Assembly: GCA_963737365.1 (NCBI GenBank)
Contig: CAVTSD010000001.1
Location: 1,488,001-1,552,000, forward strand
DNA: 64,000 bases
Direction: 5' to 3'
Origin: Roseiarcus sp963737365
GTDB taxonomy: Bacteria; Pseudomonadota; Alphaproteobacteria; Rhizobiales; Beijerinckiaceae
The notes beneath the pieces were generated by a model. That model had not been told where the DNA came from, ran no database searches, and saw only the letters and a program-made list of their open reading frames with translations. The position numbers were made by a program, and so were the translations under genes. Positions within the stretch are counted from its first letter, which is position 1; each line of letters opens with the position of its first letter. Shown one piece after another: positions 15,704 to 23,879 of this stretch.

Positions 15704-16375
15704 ATGACAAGATATAGAGCTGTCGTTTTCGACCTTGACGGCACCCTGATCGACAGTGCGCCGGACTTGCATATTGCAGCAAATCGCATGCTGAACGATC
15801 TTCGCCGACCGACATTGACGCTTGAGAATGTTGCTGGCTTCGTCGGCAATGGAGTGCCTACGTTGGTCGCGCGCTGCCTTGCGGCGACTGGTGGTCCGGC
15901 GACGGATTTCGATCATGCGGTTTCCAGATTTCGTGAGCACTATGCCCGGGCGCCCGCTCATCTGACACGCCCATATGTTGGCGTCGAGATGATGCTGCAG
16001 CGGCTTACCGAATTTGGGTTTGCGCTCGGCATATGCACGAATAAGCCTTATGAGCTTGCCGTCACGATTCTAGAAGAACTGGGGATCATGCGGCTTATCG
16101 GCGCCGTCGTGGGGGGCGACACTTTGCCGAAGCTAAAACCGGACCCGGCGCCCCTTCTGTTCTGCCTTGATCGGCTCGGCGCCGCCCGCACGTCCACACT
16201 CTATGTCGGCGACAGCGAGATCGATGCCGAAACTGCCTTTCGCGCAAAGGTACCTTTCGCTCTGTATTCTGGCGGATATCTGAGGGGGCCCGTCGACGCC
16301 TTCGAGCCGCTTTACGTGTTCGATCGTTTCGAAGATCTCTCCGACTTCATGCTGCAAAGGGGCGCCGGGCGCTGA
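15704..16375 (+). CDS. gph: Phosphoglycolate phosphatase (CbbZ/Gph)
   Basis: A HAD-superfamily phosphatase that removes phosphate from 2-phosphoglycolate, the product of Rubisco oxygenation. The 223-residue protein has HAD motif I (FDLDGTLIDS, residues 9-18), motif II in GICTNKP, motif III lysine in LPKLKPDP and motif IV GDSEIDAETA. It follows cbbX after 106 bp on the same strand and is probably the last gene of the cbb operon. The glycolate it makes is the substrate of GlcDEF encoded at 43-47 kb. Confidence 0.9.
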   Translation: MTRYRAVVFDLDGTLIDSAPDLHIAANRMLNDLRRPTLTLENVAGFVGNGVPTLVARCLAATGGPATDFDHAVSRFREHYARAPAHLTRPYVGVEMMLQRLTEFGFALGICTNKPYELAVTILEELGIMRLIGAVVGGDTLPKLKPDPAPLLFCLDRLGAARTSTLYVGDSEIDAETAFRAKVPFALYSGGYLRGPVDAFEPLYVFDRFEDLSDFMLQRGAGR

Positions 16376-16488
16376 GGGGCGCGAAAGAGCTGGCCGGGTA
16401 AAATCCAAGATCCGACACCTTCCAGCCTCGCTCTTGGCTGTGAAATATGGCCCGCTGTGAATCAGACACCAAGGTTAGGCAGCAGATC

Positions 16489-17124
16489 ATGCGTATTTCG
16501 CCTCGCATTCTTATCGGGGTTTCAGTGATCGCCTTGGCCGCACTCGTGCTGCTACGCGGGTCTGCCTCGGCCGTGGAGGAGCCGCCTCATACAGTGGTGA
16601 CGCGCGATGGAGATTTTGAAATCCGGGACTATCCCGCTCTGTCCGTGGCGGAAGTGACCCTGCCAGGGGACAGGAATTCAGCGGCCTATGCCGGTTTCCG
16701 TAAGCTGGCGGGATTTATCTTCGGAGCCAACTCGCGCAAGCAGAGCATCGAAATGACCGCGCCAGTCATTGAAGCGCACGCTGACGGCGCGATGACAACA
16801 AGTTCGCTCGCGGAGCCGGCGGGTTTTAGCCCCGGTTGGGTGATCCGCTTCGTCATGCCACGCGGGCTCTCGCTCGCTGCTCTGCCAAAGCCAGACGACA
16901 AGTCCATCAGGCTACGGGAAGAACCCCCGACCCGTTTCGCCGTGCTGCGCTTCTCGGGTCTCGCTGGCGACGCCGCCGTTGCGGCGAAGACAGGCGAGCT
17001 CGAGTCGATCCTTAAATCTCGCCATCTCGTCCCTGCCGGAGCGCCGATCATCGCGCAATACAATCCGCCCTGGACGCCGTGGTTCATGCGTCGCAACGAG
17101 GTGATGATTCCGATCAAGACCTAA
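16489..17124 (+). CDS. SOUL family heme-binding protein
   Basis: SOUL/HBP proteins bind heme or porphyrin; bacterial members often accompany phototrophy genes. From the ATG at 16489 the protein has 211 residues: a signal peptide or anchor (RILIGVSVIALAALVLL, cut near GSASA), then the SOUL fold with FEIRDYPALSVAEV, AYAGFRKLAGFIFGAN, KQSIEMTAPV and the C-terminal NEVMIPI strand. An in-frame ATG 14 codons upstream gives a poor signal peptide and was not used. The protein is predicted periplasmic or membrane-anchored. Its physiological role is unknown. Confidence 0.85.
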   Translation: MRISPRILIGVSVIALAALVLLRGSASAVEEPPHTVVTRDGDFEIRDYPALSVAEVTLPGDRNSAAYAGFRKLAGFIFGANSRKQSIEMTAPVIEAHADGAMTTSSLAEPAGFSPGWVIRFVMPRGLSLAALPKPDDKSIRLREEPPTRFAVLRFSGLAGDAAVAAKTGELESILKSRHLVPAGAPIIAQYNPPWTPWFMRRNEVMIPIKT

Positions 17125-17359
17125 ACTCGGACTGAGTGCTCAAGGGCGGGTCGAGGCCGAGCTCGTTGTCGGGTCATCGACCCGTGGTTGGCGGTGATCC
17201 ATCGTGCGCTCTACCACGTAGAAGCTCGTGCCGTGCGGGCGGACAACAGTTGCTTCGGCTTGTGTGTGCGAGACATCCGAAGAAGCTGACAGCTCCGAGC
17301 AGTTTGGGTGGGTGAGCGCTAGGGTTGCCCAGAGTGCGACGATTGGACCGGGGAAGCAT

Positions 17360-17755
17360 ATGACTTTTGTCGCGAGCTACTTGGCCAGCCTCGTCGCGTT
17401 CGTGGTTGCTGATATGGTCTGGCTCGGAGTGATGGTCGAGCGAGTCTACCGGCCGGCGATCGGAGACCTCCTCTCCAAATCGGTAAGCCTGCCAGCGGCT
17501 ATCGTGTTCTACCTGATCTTACCCGTGGGAATAACAATCTTCGCCGTCCTCCCGGCTGTGAAGGATCAGTCGGCGGGCCACGCCGCTCTTTTTGGCGGCC
17601 TGTTCGGCTTCTTTGCTTACGCTACCTACGACTTGACCAATCAGGCGACATTGCGCGATTGGCCGACGCAGCTAACCGTTATCGATCTCGCCTGGGGCGC
17701 CGTGCTCACCGCATTCGCCGCGACAATCGGCTATCTCGTCGCCAGCCGATTTTAG
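17360..17755 (+). CDS. DUF2177 family membrane protein
   Basis: A 131-residue integral membrane protein with four hydrophobic segments. The family signature is clear: ADMVWLGVMVERVYRPAIGDLL in the first third and GGLFGFFAYATYDLTNQATLRDWP in the middle. DUF2177 proteins are found widely in proteobacteria with no proven function. The longer frame starting at 17228 begins with 44 non-conserved residues; the ATG at 17360 starts directly at the first helix and is preferred, although the ribosome-binding site is only GGGGA. Confidence 0.85.
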   Translation: MTFVASYLASLVAFVVADMVWLGVMVERVYRPAIGDLLSKSVSLPAAIVFYLILPVGITIFAVLPAVKDQSAGHAALFGGLFGFFAYATYDLTNQATLRDWPTQLTVIDLAWGAVLTAFAATIGYLVASRF

Positions 17756-17929
17756 CCGATCGCGCGACACGAGTGTAGGGCGAACAGCCTCCCGCGAATA
17801 TCGCAGAGAATGGTGCGCGCTCGGCGTGGGTCAAGTCTCGTTCAATGTTCTTTAACCATCTCTGTGCGCCGACGGAAACATCTTGCTCACCATACAGGTT
17901 TGTTTGGCAAGCAACCGAGGATCGCAGCT

Positions 17930-18172
17930 ATGAAAACATTGCTAATATCCGCCGCTTCTCTCATTTTTATTTCCGGAACGGCTCTCACCCGCGAGGTCGT
18001 CTTGGCGCCGGCTGTCACCCTTCATGCGGTGAGCGCGCCTGCCGAGCATCGCACCGCACGCCTTGAAAGCCCTGTCCGTGAAGGCGAAATATCCTGCTCG
18101 ACGATGGACGTCACAACCAGGCGCCCCGATGGGAGCGACGCCACGCGCAAATCCGTGAACTGCGACGAATAA
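17930..18172 (+). CDS. Small secreted protein, unknown
   Basis: An 80-residue protein with a signal peptide (MKTLLISAASLIFISGTALT). The mature part has two cysteines, in EISCSTMDV and SVNCDE near the C-terminus, which could form a disulfide in the periplasm. No family is recognised. The start is chosen at the signal peptide; the longer reading frame upstream (from 17810) has no recognisable content. It stands alone. Confidence 0.5.
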   Translation: MKTLLISAASLIFISGTALTREVVLAPAVTLHAVSAPAEHRTARLESPVREGEISCSTMDVTTRRPDGSDATRKSVNCDE

Positions 18173-18399
18173 CGTTTAGCCCCTGTCAAGGCGCGGCTCG
18201 GTCCCCGCCACGCCTCGACCAGGCTCGCGGGCCGCCCTTCCTGGCCCGCGAAGCGCCGATGCCATGGCGAGCGCGAGCCGCGACTCCCATACGCTCTTCA
18301 TCTCTTGCGTCCTGACGATCGAAACGCCACCATCGCTCTAGCGCCGGCTAGGCGAAGAATGCGATCGTCGAAGCGCGTCGCTCGCCCTTGGGAGGAATC

Positions 18400-19173
18400 T
18401 TGACCACGCTATTCGACCTGACAGGACGCGTCGCCGTCGTCACCGGCTCCTCGCGCGGCATAGGGCGCGCCATCGCTGAACGACTGGCGGAACACGGCGC
18501 GATGGTCGTCATCTCATCACGCAAAGCGGACGCCTGCGCCGAAACGGCCGCCGCGATCAATCGCGCTTGCGGTCGGGAGGCGGCGAGACCGATCTCGGCC
18601 AACATCTCATCCAAGGAGGATCTTCAGCGCCTGGTCGACGAGACAAACAAAGTCTTCGGCCGGATCGACGTGCTGGTTTGCAACGCGGCTTCAAATCCGT
18701 ACTACGGGCCAATGGCCGGCATCTCGGACGACCAGTTTCGCAAGATCCTCGATAACAATGTCCTCGCCAACCATTGGTTGATCCAGATGGCGGCTCTGGG
18801 CATGATCGAGCGCAATGACGGCTCCATCATCATTATCTCTTCGATTGGCGGGCTCAAGGGCTCGCCCGTGATCGGCGCATACAACGTCTCCAAGGCCGCC
18901 GACATTCAGCTCGCGCGCAATCTCGCGGTCGAATGGGGACAGCACAATGTCCGCGTCAATTGCATTGCCCCCGGCTTGATCCGAACCGATTTCGCCCGCG
19001 CTTTGTGGGAGAATCCGCAGACATTGAAGACCGTCAACGCGAGGACGCCGCTCGGACGAATCGGCGAGACGGACGAGATCGCCGGCGCGGCCGTTTATCT
19101 CGCCTCGAAGGCCGGATCGTTCATGACCGGACAGACCATCGTCATCGATGGCGGCGCGACGATCGCTGGCTAA
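18400..19173 (+). CDS. SDR-family NAD(P)-dependent oxidoreductase
   Basis: A classical short-chain dehydrogenase/reductase of 257 residues. The cofactor motif is TGSSRGIGRAIAERL, the structural NAAS motif follows near residue 88, and the catalytic set is Ser (IIIISSIGG), Tyr (YNVSK) and Lys. The C-terminus SFMTGQTIVIDGG is typical. The start is a TTG with GGAGG four bases before it; an upstream TTG at 18388 overlaps that site and is rejected. The substrate cannot be told from sequence. It precedes the amidohydrolase gene by 18 bp and may be co-transcribed. Confidence 0.88.
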   Translation: MTTLFDLTGRVAVVTGSSRGIGRAIAERLAEHGAMVVISSRKADACAETAAAINRACGREAARPISANISSKEDLQRLVDETNKVFGRIDVLVCNAASNPYYGPMAGISDDQFRKILDNNVLANHWLIQMAALGMIERNDGSIIIISSIGGLKGSPVIGAYNVSKAADIQLARNLAVEWGQHNVRVNCIAPGLIRTDFARALWENPQTLKTVNARTPLGRIGETDEIAGAAVYLASKAGSFMTGQTIVIDGGATIAG

Positions 19174-19191
19174 TGGCGAGCAATCGCGTAA

Positions 19192-20055
19192 ATGAGGCCT
19201 ATGGCTCAGGTCGATCCGAGGATGGACGCTACCGCTCATCCCGCCTTTGAGGCAATCCGTGGCGGGCTCGACTGCGGCGCGCTCATCATTTGCGATCATG
19301 CGTCGAACGCCATGCCTCCTGATTATGGCGCGCTTGGCCTGCCGACCGAAGCGCTTGATCGCCACATCGCCTACGACATTGGCGCGGCCGAAGTGACCCG
19401 CGCACTTGCGGCGCAACTCGGGGCCCCAGCTGTGCTGTCGACCTATTCGCGGTTGCTCATCGATCCCAATCGCGGCCTCGATGACCCAACGCTGGTCATG
19501 CGCTACTCCGACGGCGCGATCGTGCCGGGCAACGCCTACATCGACGCGGCCGAGATCGCTCGCCGGAGCGCCTGGTTCTGGGCGCCCTATCGGCAAGAGG
19601 TCGCCGCGACGGTCGATGCGATGATGGCGACCGGCGAGCCGCCGGCGCTCATCTCGATTCATTCATTCACGCCGGTCATGCGCTCGCTTGCGCGTCCCTG
19701 GAAGATCGGACTCCTTTGGGATCGCGACGGCCGCATCACGAAGCCGCTGATCGAAGCGCTGGTCGCGGAACCGGATCTTCGCGCCGACGAGGTCGGCGAC
19801 AACGAGCCTTATGACGGCGCCTTGGCCGGCGATACGATCGACGAGATCGCCACTTCGCGCGGATTGGCGAACGTGCTCATCGAAATCAGGCAGGACCTGA
19901 TCGCCGATGAAAACGGTCAGACCGCGTGGGCGGAGCGCATTAGCCGCCTCTTAGGACCCATCATCGCTGATCGGCGCTCCCGCGAGCCGACCGACTTCGG
20001 CAGTCGCGCACGGACGATAAATCATCGCCGGGGAAAACCCTCTTCCCGAACTTGA
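19192..20055 (+). CDS. N-formylglutamate amidohydrolase family protein
   Basis: A 287-residue zinc hydrolase of the FGase (PF05013) family, which releases formate from N-formylglutamate or acts on similar amides. Motifs include ICDHASNAMP (metal His), GAAEVTRALA, YSRLLIDPNR, and SIHSFTPVM, plus a C-terminal ANVLIEIRQDLI strand. The last 25 residues are basic and not conserved. No hut genes are nearby, so a role in histidine degradation is not supported; it may act on another N-acyl amino acid. The start could also be Met4 (19201). Confidence 0.82.
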   Translation: MRPMAQVDPRMDATAHPAFEAIRGGLDCGALIICDHASNAMPPDYGALGLPTEALDRHIAYDIGAAEVTRALAAQLGAPAVLSTYSRLLIDPNRGLDDPTLVMRYSDGAIVPGNAYIDAAEIARRSAWFWAPYRQEVAATVDAMMATGEPPALISIHSFTPVMRSLARPWKIGLLWDRDGRITKPLIEALVAEPDLRADEVGDNEPYDGALAGDTIDEIATSRGLANVLIEIRQDLIADENGQTAWAERISRLLGPIIADRRSREPTDFGSRARTINHRRGKPSSRT

Positions 20056-20113
20056 CCTGAAGCGACAATCAGCGCGATTCCCTCGCCCTCCACGAAAAGA
20101 TCGAGGTCAGGGA

Positions 20114-20389
20114 ATGAACATGGCGAAAGCACCGGATACGGATACGATCAGTTCGAGCGAGGTCAACGCTGGTCATCTGCGCGCATTCATCGAGCGGATC
20201 GAGCGTCTCGAAGAGGAGAAGAAGGCGCTCGCCAGCGACATCAAGGAAGTGTACGGCGAGGCCAAGGCGAATGGCTTCGACGTGAAGATCCTGCGAAAGA
20301 TCGTGTCGATCCGGAAACAGGACCGCGACAGCCGCATCGAGGAGGAGACGATCCTTGATCTTTATCTAGCCGCGCTGGGGATGAACTGA
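20114..20389 (+). CDS. gapR: GapR-like nucleoid-associated protein (DUF2312)
   Basis: GapR is an alphaproteobacterial protein that encircles overtwisted DNA and helps topoisomerases during replication. The 91-residue protein has the complete family core: EVNAGHLRAFIERIERLEEEKKALASDIKEVYGEAKANGFD (coiled coil), then KILRKIVSIRKQD and the LDLYLAALGM end. Length matches the family. It is a single gene between the amidohydrolase and the pilus-type protein. DUF2312 membership is clear; the GapR function is transferred from Caulobacter. Confidence 0.92.
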   Translation: MNMAKAPDTDTISSSEVNAGHLRAFIERIERLEEEKKALASDIKEVYGEAKANGFDVKILRKIVSIRKQDRDSRIEEETILDLYLAALGMN

Positions 20390-20512
20390 CCGGCTCGCGG
20401 GGCGACGGAGCGTTCTGCTCAACTCCCGAGGCGACGATTGGCTGTGCGCCTGCGATCGTGTCAGAATGGCTCAAGCTCAGTGCGCAGCGGGACATGGACG
20501 GGGCGGTTGGAC

Positions 20513-21043
20513 ATGGGTGAGCAGCGGGCGGAGGGCCGTTTCGGAAGAGGATTGGGGCGCGCGCTCCGATCCGCAATCTGTGTCGCCGCCTTCTTCAACG
20601 CGACGCCTCGCGGCTTCGCCGATCAGGCGCCGCCGCTCGCGGTCGAGCGGGTCCCGAGGCAAACGATCGTGCTGACCCAAGGCCTCTCGACCACGATTCA
20701 TGGCGAGCGTCCATTCGGCAAGGTTTCCATCACCGATCCGGACGTGGTCGATCTGGTCCTGCGCACCGACAAGAGCGCGGTTCTCATCCCGCAGCGGCCT
20801 GGGAGGACGAACATCGACTTCCTCGACGAGCACGGAAACCTGATGGGAAGCATGGACGTCCGGGTCGTGAGGCAGAGCGTCAACGACCGGGTGGTCGTCT
20901 ATGATCGCCCCTCGCTTGGGGCCTATTCGGCGTTCCATTGCGGACAGGTTGGGTGCGAGCGCTTCGAGGAGATCCCGGCCAAGGAAGAGGCTCTGACGCC
21001 GGGCGCGGCGCAAGGGCGTATTCCCATGGGCATGCCTCAGTAA
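20513..21043 (+). CDS. Orphan secretin N-terminal-domain (CpaC-type) protein
   Basis: This 176-residue exported protein matches the pilus/secretin N-terminal domain (T2SS-T3SS pilus N) of CpaC: RQTIVLTQGLSTTIHGERPFGKVSITDPDVVDLV, then SAVLIPQRPGRTNIDFLDEHGNLMGSMDVRV. A signal peptide precedes it (SAICVAAFFNATPRGFA). In CpaC this domain continues into a BON domain and a secretin barrel; here the protein ends after about 50 further residues with two cysteines (CGQVGCERF). No cpa/tad genes are next to it. It may be a periplasmic accessory or a decoy of a Tad system encoded elsewhere. Confidence 0.75.
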   Translation: MGEQRAEGRFGRGLGRALRSAICVAAFFNATPRGFADQAPPLAVERVPRQTIVLTQGLSTTIHGERPFGKVSITDPDVVDLVLRTDKSAVLIPQRPGRTNIDFLDEHGNLMGSMDVRVVRQSVNDRVVVYDRPSLGAYSAFHCGQVGCERFEEIPAKEEALTPGAAQGRIPMGMPQ

Positions 21044-21084
21044 CGCCACCGGGACCCGAGGGCGTAAGACAACCAGGTCGAGAG

Positions 21085-21208
21085 TAATAAACGCGCGTAA
21101 GCGTCAGTAAGCGTGAGTAAACGCTAGTAAATTAGCTTGCATTTGCTAGCGTTTATTTTTTCGAATCGGGACTTTTCAATGGGTTGCAACCGTTTGGAGT
21201 AAAAAAAT
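21085..21208. repeat. Iteron-hairpin element, copy 1
   Basis: Four tandem 10-bp units of form RCGYNNGTAA fill 21091-21130. The last unit starts a 15-bp hairpin (21118-21132 with 21141-21155, one G-T pair, 8-nt loop) that ends in six T (21156-21161). After 8 bp come two conserved blocks, GACTTTTCAATNGGTT and TTGGAGTAAAAAAAT. The same order, spacing and blocks recur at 62421-62550 on the opposite strand. Read rightwards the hairpin plus T-run could also terminate the gene ending at 21043. The rest of the 463-bp gap (21209-21506) shows no gene. Confidence 0.8.
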
Positions 21209-21506
21209 TCCCTTTTCCCGGCGGGCCACGCCGAGCTCGCTCTGGTTGCAACCGCGAATGATTTCGGAAAATCTGGTCGTCATAGCCGAAATGATAGGCG
21301 GCAATTCTCTTTTAAGCAATAAAATGTCATCTTATGACAAATTAGTCCTGTCCAAAACGTCCGGTCCACCCGGGGGCGATCCTTCACCTGCTCCGCGCCG
21401 AACTCGCCAAAGTACGACCGGCGGCGCCAGTTGCACCCCAAAGGGGCCTCGGGCGTCGCCGGCCGGTTTCTCGCGTACGCGGTTAAGGCGACCGCGCGAC
21501 GCCGAG

Positions 21507-21683
21507 CTAAGCTCTCCTGATGAAGGCGAACACCAAGCCTATGATGACGACGACAACCGCCACCCAAATCAGCAAATGAGCCCCGCTCATGGCTGTGCCG
21601 GCGACGCCGCCGAAGCCCAGTAAGGCCGCCACGATGGCGATTACGATGAGAACGAGCGCGTAGTAGATCAGATTTCCGGGCAT
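21507..21683 (-). CDS. DUF1328 family small membrane protein
   Basis: A 58-residue protein with two transmembrane helices: an N-terminal MPGNLIYYALVLIVIAIVAALLGFGG segment and a C-terminal LLIWVAVVVVIIGLVF segment separated by VAGTAMSGA. This is the DUF1328 (YtjA) pattern, common among general-stress genes. A GGAGG-type site (CTGGAGGAG) precedes the ATG. A sigma-EcfG-type promoter lies 50 bp upstream, which agrees with a stress-induced protein. Confidence 0.82.
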   Translation of the reverse strand: MPGNLIYYALVLIVIAIVAALLGFGGVAGTAMSGAHLLIWVAVVVVIIGLVFAFIRRA

Positions 21684-21733
21684 TTCGTTGGCTCCTCCAG
21701 AGGTCGACGGGGCATCGCCCAGTTCGGCTTGTG

Positions 21734-21759
21734 AACGCGCGTAACCTGAATTTGGTTCC
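21734..21759 (-). promoter_or_regulatory. Sigma-EcfG-type (general stress) promoter for the DUF1328 gene
   Basis: On the minus strand GGAAC (21759-21755) and CGTT (21737-21734) are separated by exactly 17 bp, the consensus of alphaproteobacterial general-stress promoters. The ATG of the DUF1328 gene is 50 bp downstream. Confidence 0.6.
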
Positions 21760-21808
21760 GTCTAGCGGACGTCGTGCGCGAAATGACGATTTCGAACAGA
21801 TCGGCGCG

Positions 21809-22222
21809 CTACCGGTCGACGTAAGAAGCGATCTCGATCAGGCTGCCGTCCGGATCGCGGCAATAAACCGAGGTAAGCGCGCCTAGCGCGCCCTGCCTTA
21901 AGCCCGGGCCGGTCACGATGGCGACGCCTTGAGCCCTCAAATGCCGCACCACCTCGTCTGCCGTCGCCTCGGTGAGAAAGCACAGGTCCTCGCTGCCGAC
22001 GCCTTCGTGGTCGGCCGTAAACCAATCCTCCTTGCTGGCGGCGATCGGCCGCAAATTGATCTTCTGACGGCCGAATCGCATTGCTGTCCGCGGCGCCTTG
22101 CCGGGCTCCGGCGGTAGGTCCTCCCGGGTCATGCCGAGCACCCGCGCGTACCACTCGGCCGAGGCCTCAACGTCGGAAACCTGGACGACCAGATGGTCCA
22201 AAGCCTGCACCGTCAACGGCAT
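21809..22222 (-). CDS. Glyoxalase/VOC-superfamily protein
   Basis: A 137-residue vicinal-oxygen-chelate protein with two beta-alpha-beta-beta-beta repeats: LDHLVVQVSDVEASAEWYARVLGM at the start and DLCFLTEATADEVVRHLRAQG plus SVYCRDPDGSLIEIASYV in the second half. Metal ligand candidates are His10 and the Glu in LIEIA. Such proteins include dioxygenases, lyases and resistance enzymes; the substrate is unknown. The start at 22222 is chosen because homologues begin two residues before the first strand and an AGGGAG site is present. Confidence 0.82.
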   Translation of the reverse strand: MPLTVQALDHLVVQVSDVEASAEWYARVLGMTREDLPPEPGKAPRTAMRFGRQKINLRPIAASKEDWFTADHEGVGSEDLCFLTEATADEVVRHLRAQGVAIVTGPGLRQGALGALTSVYCRDPDGSLIEIASYVDR

Positions 22223-22377
22223 GGCCAGCTCCCTCTGTCCCCTGGCGGTAGCGCGGAGCGCGAAGGCAGTCCGGCGGTAACCTGTTGTTAACCATGATCC
22301 GAGACCTTCCGCCTCAACTCGGGCCGCCTGACCCAACGGAACGGAGGCCTCGAGAGTGAACACAAGAGGAGGTTTTG

Positions 22378-22614
22378 ATGGCGAAGAAAACTGTCGCGGC
22401 CGACAAGAAGGCGAGCAGCAAACCGAAATCAAGCAAAAAGGCGAAGCAGGCTGACACGATCGTAACGTCCGCTATCGAGGCCACGGCGCGCGTGAACGAA
22501 GATCTCATCCGCGAACGCGCCTATGGCCTCTGGATCGAGGAAGGCCGGCCCCATGGCCGCGACCTAGCCCACTGGCGGCGCGCCCATCAAGAGCTCCAGC
22601 GTGAGGCTACTTAG
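22378..22614 (+). CDS. DUF2934 domain protein
   Basis: A 78-residue protein with a lysine-rich N-terminal third (AKKTVAADKKASSKPKSSKKAKQ) and a C-terminal DUF2934 domain (IRERAYGLWIEEGRPHGRDLAHWRRAHQEL). DUF2934 proteins are small, frequent in soil and methylotrophic alphaproteobacteria, and of unknown role; the basic tail suggests nucleic-acid binding. AGGAGG lies six bases before the ATG. Confidence 0.8.
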   Translation: MAKKTVAADKKASSKPKSSKKAKQADTIVTSAIEATARVNEDLIRERAYGLWIEEGRPHGRDLAHWRRAHQELQREAT

Positions 22615-22910
22615 GAGCCTACCGACCCTTCCGGCGGCTTCGGATCCGCCCGGAATGGCTCCGCGGCGTCGGCCTCGTGCGAAAATCCCGCTGCGAGATG
22701 CTAACCGGTCATGCGCAAGCCATTGGCAATGTTCTCAGCGCTCGCGCCGCGTGGAGTTTGAACCACGACGCAGCAGGCAGCGGGCCATCGCGCCACAGCG
22801 CGCGGATCCAGGACTCGAAAAAAGTGACGGCCGTCATGGCGCGCGTTTTCAAAACAGGCGACTCATGAGCGACATCACCCGGTTATCCCTCTCCAGGATG
22901 AGGTTTAGCT

Positions 22911-23380
22911 ATGTCGTACCCCGTTTTCTCAACCTCCACCTCCATCGACGCGACCTTCAACAGCGCTGACGAATGCCCGAACGGCCTCGATCGCCGACAA
23001 TGCTCGATCTGGATCGCGTCCGGTGGGCTTCTTGCCCTTGGGGGCTTCGTAGGGCGAGCGCGAGCTCAGACGGTTCAACTCGTCGACATCGATGTTAAGG
23101 CGGTTGAGGAAGGGTATCGCGCCTCGAAGCTTCTCGGAACGAAAGTCGAGAACGAAAAGAACGAGAAGATCGGCACATTGGACGATCTCATCATCACGGT
23201 GGACCACAAACTCTACCCGTGCTGCAAGTCGGCGGCTTTCTCGGCTTGGGTGGTTATCTGGTCGCCCTTCCTTACGAAAGCTTCGCCATCGACGATCACG
23301 GCCGCAAGATAACCTTGGCCGGGGCGTCCAAGGGCGCCATTCAGAAGCTGCCGGAGTTTCAATATCCGAAGTCATCGTAG
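22911..23380 (+). CDS. Exported PRC-barrel domain protein with a single-base gap
   Basis: The first frame encodes an N-terminal export signal (DRRQCSIWIASGGLLALGGFVGRARA) and the start of a PRC barrel (ASKLLGTKVENEKNEKIGTLDDLIITVDHK). The second frame continues it: VLQVGGFLGLGGYLVALPYESF, then ITLAGASKGAIQKLPEF and a TAG at 23378. One base is missing near CCC at 23216-23218; adding a C gives KLYPVLQVGGFLG, as in homologues, and about 156 residues. I take it as a homopolymer error in a functional gene. Proteins of this type are common periplasmic stress proteins. Confidence 0.7.
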
Positions 23381-23879
23381 AGAGCCTTGGGACAGCAGGA
23401 GACCAGATCTCGGCTTGATGGCGCCTCACTGCCGAGCTCCATCTTGGGAATATTCAGCCGACCTCCCGCCAGGGGACGCGGGGATAATCCCGAGCGGGGG
23501 CGGCATGACGGCCATCAACCGGACGTCGGATTGTCGTCAACCAAAGCGTGACGCCGGCGCCGAAGCAGCCTCAGTCTCTCGGCCGGATCTCGCCAATGGA
23601 GCATAGCCTCGAGGCAATGCTCCTCGCCTTGCTCGATTTCGGTTAGACAGTGAGGCCGCAATATGGCGAAGATGCCCACTTCGCGCCATGACGGCCGCGC
23701 CCGTAGTTTATCTCCCATTGCGAACATCGGCCTTGTCGCCTCGGCCCCGCCACAGAATTAATGCGGTTCGCCCGTCTCCGTTCCCGATCAGTGCGGGATA
23801 AAGTTTCTAAGCGCGCTCTTGCACCCTACGCCCCGATTCAGGCGAACATATTGCACAAATGACCCTGCGAAATGGATGA
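23381..23879. other. Intergenic stretch, no supported gene
   Basis: This 499-bp interval lies between the PRC-barrel gene and the convergent GGCT-like gene. A 70-residue minus-strand frame (23515-23727) has a protein-like composition but no recognised motif and no good ribosome-binding site. I see no repeats, tRNA or terminator. Confidence 0.5.

Noticed and set aside
21091..21130. Tandem 10-bp units as a CRISPR array
   Set aside because: Units are contiguous and only 10 bp, without spacers, and no cas genes are present.
21118..21161. Copy 1 hairpin as an ordinary rho-independent terminator only
   Set aside because: The same structure with conserved flanks and iterons recurs at 62.4 kb where no gene ends on that strand, so a simple terminator does not explain it.
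23515..23727. 70-codon minus-strand frame between PRC-barrel and GGCT-like genes
   Set aside because: Plausible composition but no motif, no clear ribosome-binding site and no supporting context.
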